Below, one piece after another: positions 6,294 through 7,344 of a stretch of DNA of 7,344 nt (its first letter is position 1; the number at the start of each line of letters is the position of its first letter). Position numbers and translations under genes: made by a program. The stretch spans positions 1 through 7,344 of the forward strand of contig JAEWML010000146.1 of assembly GCA_023393155.1 (NCBI GenBank), in the 5' to 3' direction. The stretch comes from Bacillota bacterium (GTDB taxonomy: Bacteria > Bacillota > Clostridia > Oscillospirales > Oscillospiraceae). The notes beneath the pieces are model-generated. The model was not told where the DNA came from and did no database searches. It saw only the letters and a list, made by a program, of their open reading frames with translations.

Positions 6294-7317
6294 AAATTGG
6301 GACGGCGTGTTTCCCGACGCGCCGCAGGACTTCCACCGGGCCGTGGAGCAGACTTTGAGCGAATGCACCCCCGCCCGGACCGAAAGGAGATTTCCAATGA
6401 AACGAAAAGCACTCTTTATCGCTGCCGCGGCAGTGGCCGCCCTTTGCGTGACGGCAGCGGCCGCCTACGTTTTCCAGTGGAACGAGGCCATGGCCCGGCG
6501 CTTCGGCGCGGACCCGAAGCAGCAGGAGCTGCTGTCCTCCGCCGGGGCGGTGGGCGACCCGGAACAATCCGTCACGGAAAACGGCCTGACGGTATCCGCC
6601 CTGCAAACGCTTGGTGATAAAAACGGCGTTTACCTGCTTCTTTCCGTCAAAGCGCCTGACGGCACGGCGCTGACAGACTCCAGCGGTTTTGAAATGCTGG
6701 GCGTAAATCTTGAAGGCTCCGACCACGTCAGTTGGAGCGGCGGGTTTATGAGCGGCCCGGCCCAAACCGCCTCCCTGTCCGGGGCGGAAAACGAGCGCTA
6801 TTTTGAGCTGCGGCTGTACAATACGCAGCAGGCGGACTGGAACGGCAAAACCATCACTTTGGATTTTGCAAATCTTCAGGCCGACCGGGGAAAACTGGAC
6901 ATGTACACCGTGACAGAGGGCGAATGGGCCTTGTCCTGGCCTTTGACCTACACCGATGCGATGCAAAGCTTTACCTCCGGCGAAACCTATCAGGTGAACG
7001 GCCACGCGGTGACGGTGGACTCCGTCCAGCTCTCCCCGTTGTCCCTGGCGCTTTCTCTCAGCGGAGACGGGCTGGAAGCCCTCATTGAAAACTCTGATTT
7101 GAACGAGGCCGGTTCTTTGTGCACCGTGTCTTTGACCATGGAGGACGGAACCGTCCTCGACGAGCTGTACGGCCCCGGAACCGAGCGATACGCCGACGCG
7201 CTCTACGGGCGTACCACCAGCTTTGATCAGATTGTAGACGCGGACCGGGCGGCGGCCCTCACCCTGACCTTCTTCTGGGAGAGCGGCAACAACACCATTA
7301 CAATTCCTTTGGACTGA
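6283..7317 (+). CDS. Single-pass membrane protein, probable anti-sigma factor (DUF4179-like)
   Basis: Likely the partner that holds the upstream ECF sigma factor inactive until an outside signal arrives. It is 344 residues. Residues 1-38 are a short cytoplasmic segment (FPDAPQDFHRAVEQTLSE) of the type found at the N-terminus of such proteins. Residues about 43-64 are one Ala/Val-rich transmembrane helix after a KRK anchor. Residues about 65-344 form an extracytoplasmic, beta-strand-rich region with two apparent modules: VTENGLTVSAL...VYLLLSV (about 83-109) and VNGHAVTVDSVQLSPLSLAL (from about residue 239). This resembles the DUF4179 and DUF5643 domains of Firmicutes; the assignment is from memory of the families, not a search. 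No zinc-binding HxxxCxxC motif is seen. Start: ATG 6283, nine bases after AGGAGG. A second in-frame ATG at 6397 has its own strong site and would begin right at the membrane helix. Downstream genes are out of view. Confidence 0.8.
   Translation: MTHENWDGVFPDAPQDFHRAVEQTLSECTPARTERRFPMKRKALFIAAAAVAALCVTAAAAYVFQWNEAMARRFGADPKQQELLSSAGAVGDPEQSVTENGLTVSALQTLGDKNGVYLLLSVKAPDGTALTDSSGFEMLGVNLEGSDHVSWSGGFMSGPAQTASLSGAENERYFELRLYNTQQADWNGKTITLDFANLQADRGKLDMYTVTEGEWALSWPLTYTDAMQSFTSGETYQVNGHAVTVDSVQLSPLSLALSLSGDGLEALIENSDLNEAGSLCTVSLTMEDGTVLDELYGPGTERYADALYGRTTSFDQIVDADRAAALTLTFFWESGNNTITIPLD
6383..6399 (+). promoter_or_regulatory. Internal ribosome-binding site and second start in the anti-sigma gene
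   Basis: AAAGGAGA (6383-6390) sits six bases before an in-frame ATG at 6397-6399. The match and spacing are at least as good as those of the annotated start. A product begun here would be about 306 residues, starting MKRKALF, with the membrane helix and outer domain but without the 38-residue cytoplasmic segment. Confidence 0.5.
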
Positions 7318-7344
7318 TCAACGGCGCATTGCGCAGACGTGGAG

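Noticed and set aside
6109..7005. 298-codon minus-strand frame across the sigma factor and anti-sigma genes
   Set aside because: The plus-strand sigma region 4 and membrane helix are well supported; the antisense product shows no domain.
7318..7344. Possible start of a terminator hairpin after the anti-sigma gene (GGCGCATTGCGC)
   Set aside because: The window ends before a second arm or T-tract could be seen, so it cannot be supported.

Overview
The window is a GC-rich stretch of Firmicutes-type chromosome. Gene content, strong Shine-Dalgarno sequences, TTG/GTG starts and intrinsic terminators with T-tracts suggest a high-GC member of the Clostridia. The Oscillospiraceae/Ruminococcaceae are my best guess, but I cannot name a genus from sequence alone. 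I see no tRNA, rRNA, CRISPR array, insertion sequence or phage gene. Coding density is high, and no gene-free stretch exceeds 300 bases.

Layout: (1) Positions 1-823, minus strand: the N-terminal end of smc, the chromosome-condensation ATPase, running off the left edge, with a good sigma-A promoter at 863-891. (2) Positions 1034-1615, plus strand: a Cro/CI-type helix-turn-helix protein fused to a complete desulfoferrodoxin-like (superoxide reductase) module. (3) A perfect-stem bidirectional terminator (1620-1649) separates it from a convergent minus-strand tepA-like ClpP-family protease (1689-2453). (4) Positions 2577-5511, plus strand: proB-proA-proC, the complete glutamate-to-proline pathway in one apparent operon with an extended -10 promoter upstream and a 14-bp-stem terminator after proC. 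ProB is the short form without a PUA domain. (5) Positions 5805-7317, plus strand: an ECF-type sigma factor whose 3' end overlaps by 11 bases a membrane protein that is probably its anti-sigma factor.

How the genes work together: ProB phosphorylates glutamate, ProA reduces glutamyl phosphate to the semialdehyde, which cyclises, and ProC reduces pyrroline-5-carboxylate to proline. The sigma/membrane-protein pair looks like a signal-transduction switch in which an extracytoplasmic signal releases the sigma factor. The HTH-desulfoferrodoxin protein is best read as a possible redox- or superoxide-responsive regulator, with target unknown. smc and tepA are housekeeping-type genes with no evident functional link to their neighbours here.

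The most interesting items are the HTH-superoxide reductase fusion, with all nine expected metal ligands visible, and the second, well-formed ribosome-binding site and start codon inside the anti-sigma gene. The latter would give a membrane protein lacking its cytoplasmic sigma-binding segment. The rest is largely ordinary core genome.
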